Below, one piece after another: positions 10,869-20,576 of a stretch of DNA of 64,000 bases. Location of the stretch: the NCBI GenBank assembly GCA_003116975.1, contig BGKB01000109.1, positions 226,726-290,725 on the forward strand, in the 5' to 3' direction. Position numbers and translations under genes: made by a program. This stretch comes from Aurantiochytrium sp. KH105 (taxonomy: Eukaryota > Sar > Bigyra > Thraustochytrida > Thraustochytriidae). Position 1 is the stretch's first letter; every line of letters starts with the position of its first letter. The notes beneath the pieces are model-generated. The model worked only from the letters and a program-made list of their open reading frames with translations. It did no database searches and was not told the DNA's origin.

Positions 10869-11364
10869 TGTTCCACCTTGGTTGCGTCTTATCAGTAGAG
10901 CCCAAAAAGTAAAATAAAGACCAATAGGACGAGATTCTAGCTAGCGACGCTGATCAAGACACAGATCCTCTCTAAGCTTACTTACACTTGGTTTCCTTTT
11001 CTTTGTATGACATGCCAAGGTACAGGATGATCTTCTGGTTGACTGACCTGGCTGGCCAGAAGAAATATCTCTGCCTTTTCTTCCGCCTACACAATGAATG
11101 TAGCTTCACAGCCTTGTCATGATGAAGCCATTAATCAGCCTCGCTGCGCCTTCGCCGCCTGCTCTGATTTGCCCTGGACCGCTACCCTGGCTAGGATAGC
11201 TTGCGGGTCGGCGCATCCTCGGACTCTCGCTTCGGTTTGCCAAGAAATCTCTGTCTTCTCCTTCCTCCAAGCTGGTCTGACTATGACAGAGTCAAGAAGC
11301 ACATGCATGCAGATCGGCAAACGAAGGAAAAAAGACGCGACGCGAGCTCGACGTGCGCGTCTCG
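10869..11364. other. Intergenic, phosphatase promoter region
   Basis: No gene recognised. Contains CTAGCTAGC at 10937-10945. The open frame of the next gene extends upstream to 11353 but only from a GTG, so 11353-11364 is treated as leader. Confidence 0.5.
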
Positions 11365-13350
11365 ATGAAGAAGTCCCGCGCCGCGCTGCCGCTGGCGTTG
11401 GCGGCGCTGTGCCTGGCTGCGCTCGCAGCGCCAACCCCTGTCGCCGCTGCCTCGCTCCGCGTGCCCGAAGAGGTCGAGACCTTGCTCCTCGGCGGCCGCG
11501 GCGGCCCGGACGGGGGCGGCGGGGCAACGGGCTTGCTGGACGCGAGCAGGGTCCCGCAAAGATGCCGCGCTCCACCGACGCCCTGGAGAGAAGCCCTCCT
11601 GTCCTGGAAAGAGATTTCCCTATACGCGATACCGCGACTCGACGTGCTCAGCAAGAAAGTCGTCGATGAAAGCAACGAAATCGAGATCGAGGTCGCATGG
11701 TCCTCACTCTCCTTTCTTACCAAACATGACTGGGTTGGTGTCTTTGCGTGCGAGGACGTCAAGGAGCCATGCTCGCCTCTCGGAAAGTATCCTGTTCAAT
11801 TCAAGCCCCAGACCCACAAACACACCAGCGGCACGGAAAGCTTTCGGATCCTTGTTCGCCCTGGCGTCCAGGGCTATCGCGTCGCATACGTGGCCCCCAG
11901 CGTCGCACCATATCCCGAGGTCTTGGCCATGTCTCCCATCATCGTTGTCCCAGAGGCTTTGCTGGAGCGCCCTCGCCACGTGCGCGTTTCTCAAGTCGTC
12001 GATGATCCTTCTGCCCTGCGCTTTGTCTGGGCCGTTGCGCCCTCACTCGCCCAAGATCCTGGCGAGTGGCAGGTGCGCATAGTTGCGCCCAACGGGACGC
12101 TTCTTGCAGCTCAGACCCCGCAGAACTCCTTCACGTACTCGCGCGAGGATCTCTGCGAACAGGCCCTCATGCCTGCTGCCACGGTTGGCTATCTGCAACC
12201 TGGAACGCAACTTGTTGCCATTGTGCGCGGCGTCTTTCCCACCGAAGAGCACCCCACCTACGTGATTGAAAACCGCAAGCGCGGCGTCGCCACGGCACCG
12301 CGCCAAGTCCGCGGTGTCCGTCCCCCTCATTCGCGCACCCAAATGGTTGTCTTTGGTGATATGGGCCAGTCCATGGAGGATATCGACGGCTCTTCGCAGC
12401 ACAGCTGGGATAATTCTGGTCACGGTGAGATCGGTGCTCATAATACAACCCGGCTTGTGCGCGCGCTGTTGGACCAATACCCTAACATGGCTCTCGTGAA
12501 CCACATTGGAGACATTAGCTATGCCACCGGAGCGCTTGCACTCTGGGACAACTTTCTGCACCAAATCGAGAACGTCTCGGCTACAGCGAGTTACATGACT
12601 TGTATCGGCAATCACGAAATGGGCTGGGCCGAGAGCGCCATTCCCGGTACTGACAGTCAGGGCGAGTGCGGCATTCCTTATGCCACCTTTTTCCCATTCT
12701 CTGGACAGCCCGACCTCTCGGCGCGCGCACAAAATGAACCCTTTGACCAACGCGCAAGCGACATTCGTGACCGCCCCTGGTACTCATTCGATCACGGCTT
12801 GGCTCACATTACCATGATCTCAACCGAGCATACGCTTGATCCAGAGTCGCCTCAATATGAATGGATTGAGAACGACCTCGCCGCCGTCGACCGCACCAAG
12901 ACGCCTTGGCTCATTTTCATGGGCCACCGTCCCATGTACGTTTCGTCTGACTTTCAGGGAGATCACGACAAACTCGCTTTTACGCTTCAAGCCTATATCG
13001 AGCCTCTCATGAGCAAGTATGGCGTTGATATGGCGTTTTGGGGTCATCATCACTCGTACCAACGCACTTGTTCCCACTTGGTTGGCGGCAAGTGTAGAGA
13101 CGCTGGCGACGGTGGCGTGCAACACTTTGTCGTTGGGGCGGGTGGCTATGCGTTTTCTCCAATCAGCAAGAAAGCAGACCCTAAGTTTGTTTTCGCAGAA
13201 GACAGAATGTGGGGCGCTGCCCTCGTTGATCTCGTCAACGCCACATCGGCCCGCATCGACTTTCACAATTCCCGCACCGAGGATGTCATTGATTCCACCT
13301 GGATACATCGTCGGTCCTTTACCGACAACGATCTCGTAGCTCTCCTGTAA
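11365..13350 (+). CDS. Secreted purple acid phosphatase
   Basis: Product of 661 aa from the first ATG at 11365; a longer frame starts at GTG. Residues 1-28 form a signal peptide (MKKSRAALPLALAALCLAALAA). A fibronectin-like N-terminal half (about 100-310) precedes the metallophosphoesterase core. All five purple acid phosphatase metal-ligand blocks are visible: GDMG (Asp332), GDISY (Asp383, Tyr386), GNHE (Asn416, His417), the HRPMY block (His521) and GHHHSYQR (His561-His563). The Tyr ligand marks it as a true binuclear metal enzyme, predicted active. The length and N-terminal domain resemble the plant-type large PAPs that hydrolyse phosphate esters or nucleotide pyrophosphates outside the cell or in vacuoles. 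Likely role: phosphate scavenging. The single-exon gene converges on the next one across 168 nt. Confidence 0.9.
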   Translation: MKKSRAALPLALAALCLAALAAPTPVAAASLRVPEEVETLLLGGRGGPDGGGGATGLLDASRVPQRCRAPPTPWREALLSWKEISLYAIPRLDVLSKKVVDESNEIEIEVAWSSLSFLTKHDWVGVFACEDVKEPCSPLGKYPVQFKPQTHKHTSGTESFRILVRPGVQGYRVAYVAPSVAPYPEVLAMSPIIVVPEALLERPRHVRVSQVVDDPSALRFVWAVAPSLAQDPGEWQVRIVAPNGTLLAAQTPQNSFTYSREDLCEQALMPAATVGYLQPGTQLVAIVRGVFPTEEHPTYVIENRKRGVATAPRQVRGVRPPHSRTQMVVFGDMGQSMEDIDGSSQHSWDNSGHGEIGAHNTTRLVRALLDQYPNMALVNHIGDISYATGALALWDNFLHQIENVSATASYMTCIGNHEMGWAESAIPGTDSQGECGIPYATFFPFSGQPDLSARAQNEPFDQRASDIRDRPWYSFDHGLAHITMISTEHTLDPESPQYEWIENDLAAVDRTKTPWLIFMGHRPMYVSSDFQGDHDKLAFTLQAYIEPLMSKYGVDMAFWGHHHSYQRTCSHLVGGKCRDAGDGGVQHFVVGAGGYAFSPISKKADPKFVFAEDRMWGAALVDLVNATSARIDFHNSRTEDVIDSTWIHRRSFTDNDLVALL

Positions 13351-13518
13351 GTAATTTTTTTTCCATCAGTCGCAGTCTCGACTGCATCATTGAGGTTTTT
13401 TTTAAAAATATCTCAAAAGCTCTGCCGCGCCGCTTGAAAGCGCACGAAAAATGATATAACATGACTTTCCGTCTTGTCAAAGTTAAACATGCACAACAAC
13501 ACGAGAACATAAACTGTC

Positions 13519-14271
13519 TTACACGAGGCCATACGCAACGAGCACCCGAGGCGGTGTTTCACCCTGTTCGAGAAACTGGCTCACGTCACGCGGAACGCGG
13601 TCACGCTTCTTGAAAAAAGGAGTCAAGATCGAATGGACGTGGCTTTTGCGATTCACGATGAGCAAAACGATTTCATCGTCAATGCGCGCAAGCGATTGCG
13701 CAATAATGAAATTGATAAAAATCTCCGTGGGTGTCGTGGAGGTGATCACGAAAAGTACGGCAAAAAACGGCAACGTGACTGTCTGCACCACGTCCACCAG
13801 GACCAGTAGCTGATGCACTCCCTTGCGTACTTGACCGAGGGATCCCAAAAGTCTTGCTGGAAGTTTGAGCAATGCGACGATAACGCCACCATACACTCGC
13901 CAAGACGACCCATTAAAGTAGACTTTGCCCATCTCGTTGACGGCCAGAACCTCACCTCGTCGGCCAACGAGAACTTCAGACTTGCCTTCGAGGACAGCGA
14001 GCAGCGTTGCGTTGACCATGAATGCCTCGTTCAGGTACGGCAGGAGAAATAGCGCCGCCGCTCCGGCCATAAAATACCTGAAAATGCACAAGGAGAGCTC
14101 CATGTCCGCGATGCATGTCCACTGCGTGTCGCGAACTTCATACACGTACCATGACATCAATCCGAGCATGATTAAGTTCACGAACCCTTTCAGCACGACT
14201 CCCTCCACGCGGATGTGCGAGCTCCATAGCTGCGCATCGCCGACCTTGCGGCCATCATCCACCTCGTCCAT
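13519..14271 (-). CDS. Uncharacterised multi-pass membrane protein
   Basis: Product of 250 aa from the ATG at 14271; the upstream extension to 14346 starts at GTG. Not recognised. Hydrophobic segments are visible near residues 27-45 (GFVNLIMLGLMSWYVYEV), 60-85 (the YFMAGAAALFLLPYLNEAF region), 130-150 (YGGVIVALLKLPARLLG) and 155-185 (QLLVLVDVVQTVTLPFFAVLFVI), so four or more helices are likely. A well-formed segment near the C terminus reads TEIFINFIIAQSLARIDDEI. Codon choice favours C/G at third positions, supporting a real gene. The short cytosolic C terminus is basic, then acidic. Function unknown; transport or signalling cannot be separated from sequence alone. Confidence 0.65.
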   Translation of the reverse strand: MDEVDDGRKVGDAQLWSSHIRVEGVVLKGFVNLIMLGLMSWYVYEVRDTQWTCIADMELSLCIFRYFMAGAAALFLLPYLNEAFMVNATLLAVLEGKSEVLVGRRGEVLAVNEMGKVYFNGSSWRVYGGVIVALLKLPARLLGSLGQVRKGVHQLLVLVDVVQTVTLPFFAVLFVITSTTPTEIFINFIIAQSLARIDDEIVLLIVNRKSHVHSILTPFFKKRDRVPRDVSQFLEQGETPPRVLVAYGLV

Positions 14272-15599
14272 GGTTGCAGCGCACGAGGTTGCAGGCCTTT
14301 CGTGTTTGCAAGTTGTGTTGCTTTGGGCAGCATTTCCAGCGTGCACGTGCTTCTCTTTCTTACTTCACCCAGAAAATCTATATATTCAAGTCTGGTAAGC
14401 GCAAATCGTACTACTATGATACCTCTCACATGGTCGGATAGTGCACCCGGTTACAAGACTAGTTGGCGGAAAGGGAGGCGCGCGGAGAAGTCAGGAGCGC
14501 ACGCAGTGGCCGAGAGTCGCGCGCAATGTACAGCAATGGAGAGAACGATGGTCCAAAGGTGTGGCTCTAGCATTGTGCGCACCTGAAATGGGGAGGACGG
14601 ACGTTGGAACCAACTGATTTGACGTCTCGAACATCAAGCACAAAGCGATCCGCAACCTGTCATTGGTGTTAATCTGCAAAACTAGACCTTCGTCAGTCGT
14701 CGTCATCATGATCTCCCCGCAAACGTGACTTTTTTTTTTTCCGCAGGAGGCACCAAGTGCTCGCGCGCACGTCTAGATTCTATGTGTCACCGTTTTGCAG
14801 TATGACGGCAAGCTCGACCGGTACAGTGCGCGCGTGCTGCTCGAAGCCATCTTGGTCGAGAAATGCAATAGTGTTGCGCATGCTGATGCGTATACTCCAT
14901 ACAACTTATAACTAAGAATGTAAGGCCAGAGCCTCCGAAAGAAGGTCTTCGTTTTGTCGTGGCGCTCACGCCGGGCGTAGAAGATATGGTGTGCTTCCGG
15001 CGAAGCAGCAAGGTAGAGGTGGCCTCGTGAAGAAAAGTTACTTACAGCACCTTTTCTCTCTCTAGTTTTGAGGGATTCAAGAACTGTAGAAGACGTTGCT
15101 TCAGAGACGTAAAATGCTTCAGCTTGGCCCGAAATTTGCGACGGCTTGGTCTGATATGTAGGGTTTGCACAAGTATACATTAACTTGCCTCCTGGTGTCA
15201 GGGTGATAGCAACCTCATCATGACGGAACGAGGTAATTGAGCTGATGCTGTCCTTGGCATAGAAATGTCTACGTCACTCTCGAGAGAAATTCAAAGACTA
15301 TATCCTTCAACGCACCAGTTGTGCGTGCATTGTCGTTGGCACAGAAATGCCCAACGCGAGTGTTTCATTGACATCTGACTAGGTTCTGCTCATGCTGTTT
15401 TCTAGTCTTGTTGCTTTTGTGAGCTGCTGCAATCGGCTGCAGACAAGCCCTTCGGGACTCTTGACCTTAGATTTCTAGAAGAGTTGCTTGAACGCAGCGC
15501 AAATCTAATAATCGCCTTTGAATGTTGTTTCAACAACTTATCCCGACTTTCGTTTATCAATGCGTCAATCGTAAATGCCCGGAATAGAGCACAACGAAG
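14272..15599. other. Intergenic, lower GC than surroundings
   Basis: No gene recognised; short open frames on both strands lack coding bias. GC falls after about 14700 toward the mobile element. A diverged direct repeat, TGTCNTTGGCANAGAAATG, occurs at 15249-15267 and again at 15331-15349. Confidence 0.45.
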
Positions 15600-15820
15600 C
15601 AGCCAGCTCGAGTCTTGAGAGGAGCAAAAACGAAAAAAAGCACATGTAAGGGTGAGGAAGGAATCTTGACAGCTTTCGCAGTGTTCCGTTGATCCGTTGT
15701 TCCGTTTTGGCAGTGAATCAACCTCTCAACGCTCGATCAAAGTATCATGAACAACCGTTACTATCTATCTCTATAATCAATATTTTACAAGCCGAAACTA
15801 GCATAACTTTACCAGAAGAG
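15600..15820 (-). ncRNA. Candidate right end / guide RNA region of the Fanzor element
   Basis: In IS605/IS607 systems the omega RNA overlaps the 3' end of tnpB and runs to the right end, its last bases serving as the guide. The 220 nt downstream of the nuclease stop is AT-rich and has no open frame of note. At 15683-15706 it contains three near-identical TCCGTT units (GTTCCGTTGATCCGTTG, then TTCCGTTTTGG), which could be subterminal recombinase sites or an RNA stem component. Position is inferred from family knowledge; no structure was computed. Confidence 0.3.
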
Positions 15821-17087
15821 TCACTTCGTGCACGAGATGGATTTGATGTAAATATTGCGAGCACCGTTGATGTCTCTGTCAACAGAGAGACCACAACGAT
15901 CACAGTTATATCGTGTATTCCCACCAAGATTGCGTTTCACGTATCCGCATCTTGTGCAGGTTTTTGAAGTGTTACTCTTCAGGAACGGCCAACGTGTTTC
16001 TTACATGTCCGTGGTTTTGAATGAGTCTGTCGTGAAAGCGGCAGTGAGAAAGCATTTGCATCTTGCGTTTCGCAGTTAGATGGAGCTTGTGTGATTCGAG
16101 GATACGCTTGACACCCAATTTACCAACCCGGATTTCTTGAAAGTTGTCCAGAAGAAAGCGAATGATTCTGTCGTGTGCGTCTTTGAGTTTGTTCTTCATT
16201 TTTGCCCGAAGCATTTGCTCTTTGCGCTTGTAGGTCTTCTTTCTATGAATGCGACTTCCAGTCTCTTCATCCCCATCCCGGGAGCTTCTGATCTGGTCAA
16301 TACGCTTTGCCAAGTCGAGCATATTGTAAGACTTGAATTTTCCACGTTTCTCAGAACCAGTCGTACGTGGCAAGACGTTGAGTGTTGCGCATAGTTTTGC
16401 ATCGTTCGAATAGAGTGTTTGAAAGTCACGAGCGCCTGGATCGAGAGTCGCGTCTTTGAAAGGTGCTGGTTTGAGCTTTTCTCGCTTTTTCTGATATGGA
16501 ATGATCAGGTACCAACGACCAGGCTCTTCGTAAACGATTTTGCAGTCCTTTTTAATCTTGGGAAGCTTTCGATTTCGCTTTTTCGAACCTTGACGTTTGT
16601 ATCGCAGTGGTCCAAATGGTTTAGCTTTGTCGTCAGCATCCAACCTCCACCTATATCGTTTCATGAGGAAGATGAAGTTGTCGTCAAATGCATTGTTCTT
16701 GGCGAACATACACTTTTGAACTGGAATAACACCAAAACCTCGCTTGTCGCGCCTTGACTGAAAGCGCATTTCGAACTTTTTCACAGTTCCAGCCTTTTTG
16801 TTCGAAAAAGCGGATTTGTAAGCTGCTCCTAGACGACGTAGAGTGTCACCACGCATATGGTATGGAAGACTCTCAATCTCGTCATCGAGCTTTCGTTTCT
16901 TCTCGACTACACGATTTAACGCTTTACGGGTTGGTCCAAGAAAGTACTTTTTCATCTCCGCAAAATGAGTGCCTACATTTCCTTTCTTGATATGCTCAAG
17001 AGCCAGGTTCCACAATGCACGTAGTGCGTGGTGAATTTTGGTAAAAATCTGTCTTTGACGAAGTTTTGGTCGCAGCTTAACTTTCAT
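15821..17087 (-). pseudogene. Fanzor/TnpB-like RNA-guided nuclease, single frameshift
   Basis: From ATG 17087 the frame is open for 371 codons to 15975, then hits TAA at 15974-15972. Omitting one A there restores YTSKTC and continues for 49 residues to a stop at 15821, for about 421 residues in all. Visible parts are the N-terminal TnpB-like segment (MKVKLRPKLRQRQ, then ALRALWNLAL), RuvC-I LDPGARDFQTLYS with Asp216, a basic bridging region, RuvC-II region VGKLGVKRIL (about 321-330), then SHCRFHDRLIQ, an EE pair at 370-371, YTSKTC, a CxxC...CxxC zinc ribbon (CTRC, CDRC) and RuvC-III SVDRDINGARNI. The RuvC-II site has Gly instead of the canonical Glu, as described for eukaryotic Fanzors, which use an alternative Glu further on. 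Only the frameshift breaks it. Alternatives are an assembly error or recoding. Confidence 0.85.
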
Positions 17088-17696
17088 CGATCTTATGTCG
17101 CTTTCTTCCTCCTCGGCTGCTTCGTTGACCGTGGAGACGACACCCAAAGACAGTGATGATTGAGACGAGGTCTTTGACGATTTCATCTTGCGGTCCTCCA
17201 TCGTCATCTTGTCCATTTGGATGGACAACTCGAATTGAGGCTCCTTTGGAAGTGACAATCCACTCGAGCAAGTCGAATGCGAATCGACAGAGACGGTCTC
17301 TATAGGTAACCACGACTTCTTCGAGTTCTCCTTGCATTGCGAGTTCCAGAATGGAACGAAGACCGCGCCTTTTGAAGTTGATGCCAGACCCAATGTCTCG
17401 GATGACTTAGTGTTTGGGGAAGTTTTCTTCGAACCAAGCGACTTTTGTCTGGAGAGGTCGTCTTTCTGCGCTTTGCTACTGACTCTTGCATAACACAGTC
17501 GACGTCGCTCAACTTCCGTTTGCCTAGGAATGTCCGAGTTAATGTCAAAGTCCTCGATACATACTCGTCGGTGTCCGCCTTTTGTCCTGTAACTTCTGAC
17601 TTTGTTGTCGATAGCGTAGTTTCGTATTCTATCTCTGTGCAGTCCGAGCCGCAAAGCGGCGACTCCAACGGAGACGTAGTGTCGCTCGTCTGACAT
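17077..17696 (-). pseudogene. IS607 TnpA serine recombinase, frameshifted and interrupted
   Basis: From ATG 17696: a MerR-type helix-turn-helix (YVSVGVAALRLGLHRDRI, then TKGGHRRV) followed by the resolvase start CYARVSSKAQKDDLSRQ with the catalytic Ser in the ARVSS motif. Near 17436 the frame is lost by one nucleotide. The remainder is in the next frame: FEENFPKH, a TAA at 17409-17407 where family members usually have Glu, then VIRDIGSGINFKRRG, EVVVTYRDRLCRFAFDLLEW and IITVFGCRLHGQR, ending at 17077. All blocks are standard IS607 TnpA, so one 1-nt deletion and one nonsense change inactivate it. Because the first frame stays open through the damaged zone, it runs on into the nuclease gene and gives a false 574-residue fusion. 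Confidence 0.85.
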
Positions 17697-17830
17697 CGAG
17701 CGACACCACCAACCCGAGTTTCGGTTGTGCTGGAAACGATCCTACAATCTTCTAATAATTTGTTGTAACTGCTTGTCCCCGGCAAGTTGCTGATTGTTGA
17801 CGGTAGAATCAGTGCGGATCTCGCTCTCCA

Positions 17831-20576
17831 GCGCGCCAAAACCCGCAGAGGGACAGGCAGGTCCCCGCCGCGTCCCAAATCTGATGCACGAGGTGGCCTG
17901 ACAAGCCTTGGCCTCTAGCCGATGAGGTTCCGCCGGTACGTAACCTCATCCGTCGTCAGGTTTTGACCTGACCGGCCCTCACGCGTGGTGGGGGAGGCGA
18001 ATAGAATTTCTTGCTCGAGTGCTTGCTTGCTTGCTTGCTCTCTCGCTCTCTGGCTCGACCTCGGTGGCGCATCTTTGCCCTCCTGCCACCCATGGTGCGT
18101 GGGGCGGCGCGCACGGCCGCGGCAGGCTCGGACATGCCGACGGTGCCATTCACGGCGCCTTGTTGGTTGGTCGAGAGAGAAAGGCGGAAGATGCGGTCCC
18201 AGCCAACGGGAAGAAAGGAAGAGCGCGCGCGGTACGGGCCGGCCGCGGCCACCTGAGTGGGCTGTCCGCTTTAACACCGTGACGTTGAGCGAGACGAATG
18301 AACGGGTGGCTGTGGCTTGGGCCAGGTAGCTTGCTATGCTAGCCAGCCACCATGGCCAGCTAGCTGTGCATCTTGCCCAACCTCGCCAGCGCCTTGCGTT
18401 ACGTTGGAATGTGTCCCATGCAGCGGTGCGGCGCAGTGCGGTGTAGGCCGGTCTGTGCCGTGAGAAGACGAATATCACAAGAGAGAGGAAAACACAGGTT
18501 TCAGCCGCCCGATCTCGACCACGAAAGACTCGCGCTTGACCGCGGTTCTTGCCTTTTGTTGCCTTCAACTTGCCTTCATTGTCTGTCAAGTTTGTCTTGG
18601 CGACCACGAGGACCCCGTCGCTAGGGTTGGTCGGATGCTTGGCTGGCTGTGGCCGGCAGCAACTGCGAAGCTCGACTCGAGACCGATGGCGGCCCCGCCT
18701 GCGGCTTTACCCGGGCGGACATCCGGCTCGTCGCGGCCTTCTTCGCCTCCCCGCCGCAGCCGATCTCCAAAGCTGCCGCGGGTTGGCGCATTCTGTTGCA
18801 GTTGCGTGCAGCACGGCCACGCGAGCCCTGCGTTCCTCCCTCCCTCGGGGCACCGGCGGCAGCGGCAGCGGCACGGATGGGGGGCGAAGATACGGCCGGT
18901 GAGCAACCCGGCACGCCACGCGAGCCCAGCTTGTTTTTTGACGGTAGAAGAGCGAAGACGGCGGAGGAAAAGCGACCGGCGGGGGAAGTCCACCTTAACG
19001 CCAAGGTCACGACGAAACGCGCCGAGAGTGCGAGTTAAGGCGATAGGAAAACACAGCCCGCAGGCACTGGCCACAGGAAAAACAGCCGCACTGGCTTCGC
19101 TTGCATTGCTTTGCATTGCTTGGCTTCGCATGGTCTTGCCATCGCTTGCTTGCGTACATTGCTCTTCTTGCATGGTCTGTATCGCTTTGCATTGCTTGCT
19201 TGCATGATCAGCTTTGCATGCATTCGTTTCGCGAGGCCGCCGCAGGTGCTGTATACGTACGTCCTTGGATGAGTGCGGCAGCGGCTGTCGGTCGCGGAGG
19301 GTCGGTCAGTCGGCAGGCCGTACGCTGGCGGCAGCGGAAGCGGAGGCGGGAGAAGGTGGAGGTTTCGTTTCGTCTCCCTCCGCAGGTATGTGCAGTTAGT
19401 TGTTGGCGGATGAGACTTATTAGGAGGAGACGAAGCGAAGATTGGAGATTCCGCCACGTTCTCTGACTCGACTTGACTCGACTTGACTAGCGGGTGCGTA
19501 CGGGAGGGAGGGAAGGAGGAAACGAGGCGGCCCAGCGCGTTTCCCGCCCGCCCGCCGCCAGTGCCTGCCGGTCGATACGCCGCGGCAGCGTCGGAGATGC
19601 GCCACCGCAACTTCAACGGGCGGCGATTCCAAGGCAACCAACGGCTGGAGGCTCTGCGGAGGCGCGCGTCCTCCCTCGCTGGGCCCGGGCCCGCCTCGCG
19701 GGCGCCGAGGCCGAGGCGAGCGCCGCGAGGAGCAACGAGAAGAAAGGTTTTCACAGAGGCGCGCGGGCTTGGACTCGCGCAGGTTTGCAAAACCCGGCCG
19801 GCCAGAAGAGGAGGAGGAAAACACAGCCGCGGCGGAGCAAAACACAGCGCGTCCCAGGAAGGCGATTTGAATCGCAATTCGAATCGCGATTCGAATCGAG
19901 AAGAAAGGCGATTTGAATCGGAAAGGCGCGCGGGGCTGCGCGGCAGACACGCAACGCAACGCAAGGCAACGCAAGGCGCGGCGCGGCACGGCAAGGCGAC
20001 GCAAGGCGAGGCGAGCGAGGAGCGCGCGGCGTGGACGGGGAGGAGGACGCCGAGGAGAAGGAGCTGGGGCGCGAAGACCGGGAGTGTTTCGCGTCGAGAC
20101 GCGAGAAAGGCGAGGAGGTTTCTTTGTGTCCTCTCTCTGCTGCTGTTTGATTGGCTTTTTTAGCTTCTTTCTTTCTTCTCTCACGCGCGCACTCGCGCGC
20201 TCGCTCGGGTGCGGTTGTCGCCGGCCGAGCTCAGCTTGCCCGGCAGGGAGGAGTCAAGAACCGTCTCGCCAAGCGCACCGGCCGGCGGGAGCTCCACGTC
20301 CGCCGACAAAGAAGCAGGAAAGAGCAGAGCAGAGCAGAGCGTGATCGCCGGGACCGCGCGCAGAACTCGCGGCGAGAGAGCCGAAAGGCAGCTTCGACGA
20401 ATACTGGCTAGCTCCTAGCTAGCCGTAGCTCGTTGGAGACAGGCGGGGAAAAGGTGAGCGGAAGAGGACCCGGAGCCAAGTGGGCAGTGGGACGCAAGAG
20501 GCAAGAAGCAAAAGCGCAAAGCGCCAGCGAAAGCGAAAGCGGACCAGCGAGGCGGAAAGGAGACCTAGCAAGGAGG
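17831..20576. other. Intergenic 2.7 kb, repeat-rich
   Basis: No gene recognised; open frames are Arg/Pro/Ala-rich artefacts. Contains GCATTGCTT-type repeats (about 19090-19210), TTGAATCG palindromic repeats (19861-19921), GCTAGC at 18338, and two GCTAGC copies at 20407-20423, about 155 nt before the RCC1 gene. Probably holds the RCC1 promoter and leader. Confidence 0.45.
19861..19921. repeat. GAATCG palindromic repeats
   Basis: GGCGATTTGAATCG occurs at 19861-19874 and again at 19908-19921. Between them are overlapping ATTCGAATCG palindromes. This makes a 60-nt block of self-complementary sequence in an otherwise GC-rich gap. Confidence 0.65.

Larger units (their letters stand above)
15600..17830 (-). 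mobile_element. IS607-like transposable element with a Fanzor/TnpB gene (ends approximate)
   Basis: Two overlapping minus-strand genes have the IS607 order: a MerR-helix/serine-recombinase tnpA (17696-17077), then a TnpB/Fanzor nuclease (17087-15821) whose ATG overlaps the end of tnpA by 11 nt. The block is visibly more AT-rich than its flanks. IS607 elements lack terminal inverted repeats, so the ends cannot be read directly. The left end probably lies between 17700 and 17830, where high-GC flank resumes. The right end probably lies within 15600-15820, where a non-coding guide RNA (omega/reRNA) would be expected. Both genes carry lesions, so this copy looks non-autonomous. Such elements occur patchily in eukaryotes and giant viruses, which suggests horizontal acquisition. 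Confidence 0.8.

Noticed and set aside
15972-17696. A single 574-residue fusion of serine recombinase and TnpB
   Set aside because: The middle of this frame is not recombinase sequence; the true recombinase C terminus lies in another frame (17077-17337 plus upstream), and the nuclease has its own ATG at 17087. The fusion is an artefact of the 1-nt loss.
17915-18607. 230-residue minus-strand protein upstream of the mobile element
   Set aside because: Arg/Ala-rich translation of GC-rich DNA without domain or codon support.
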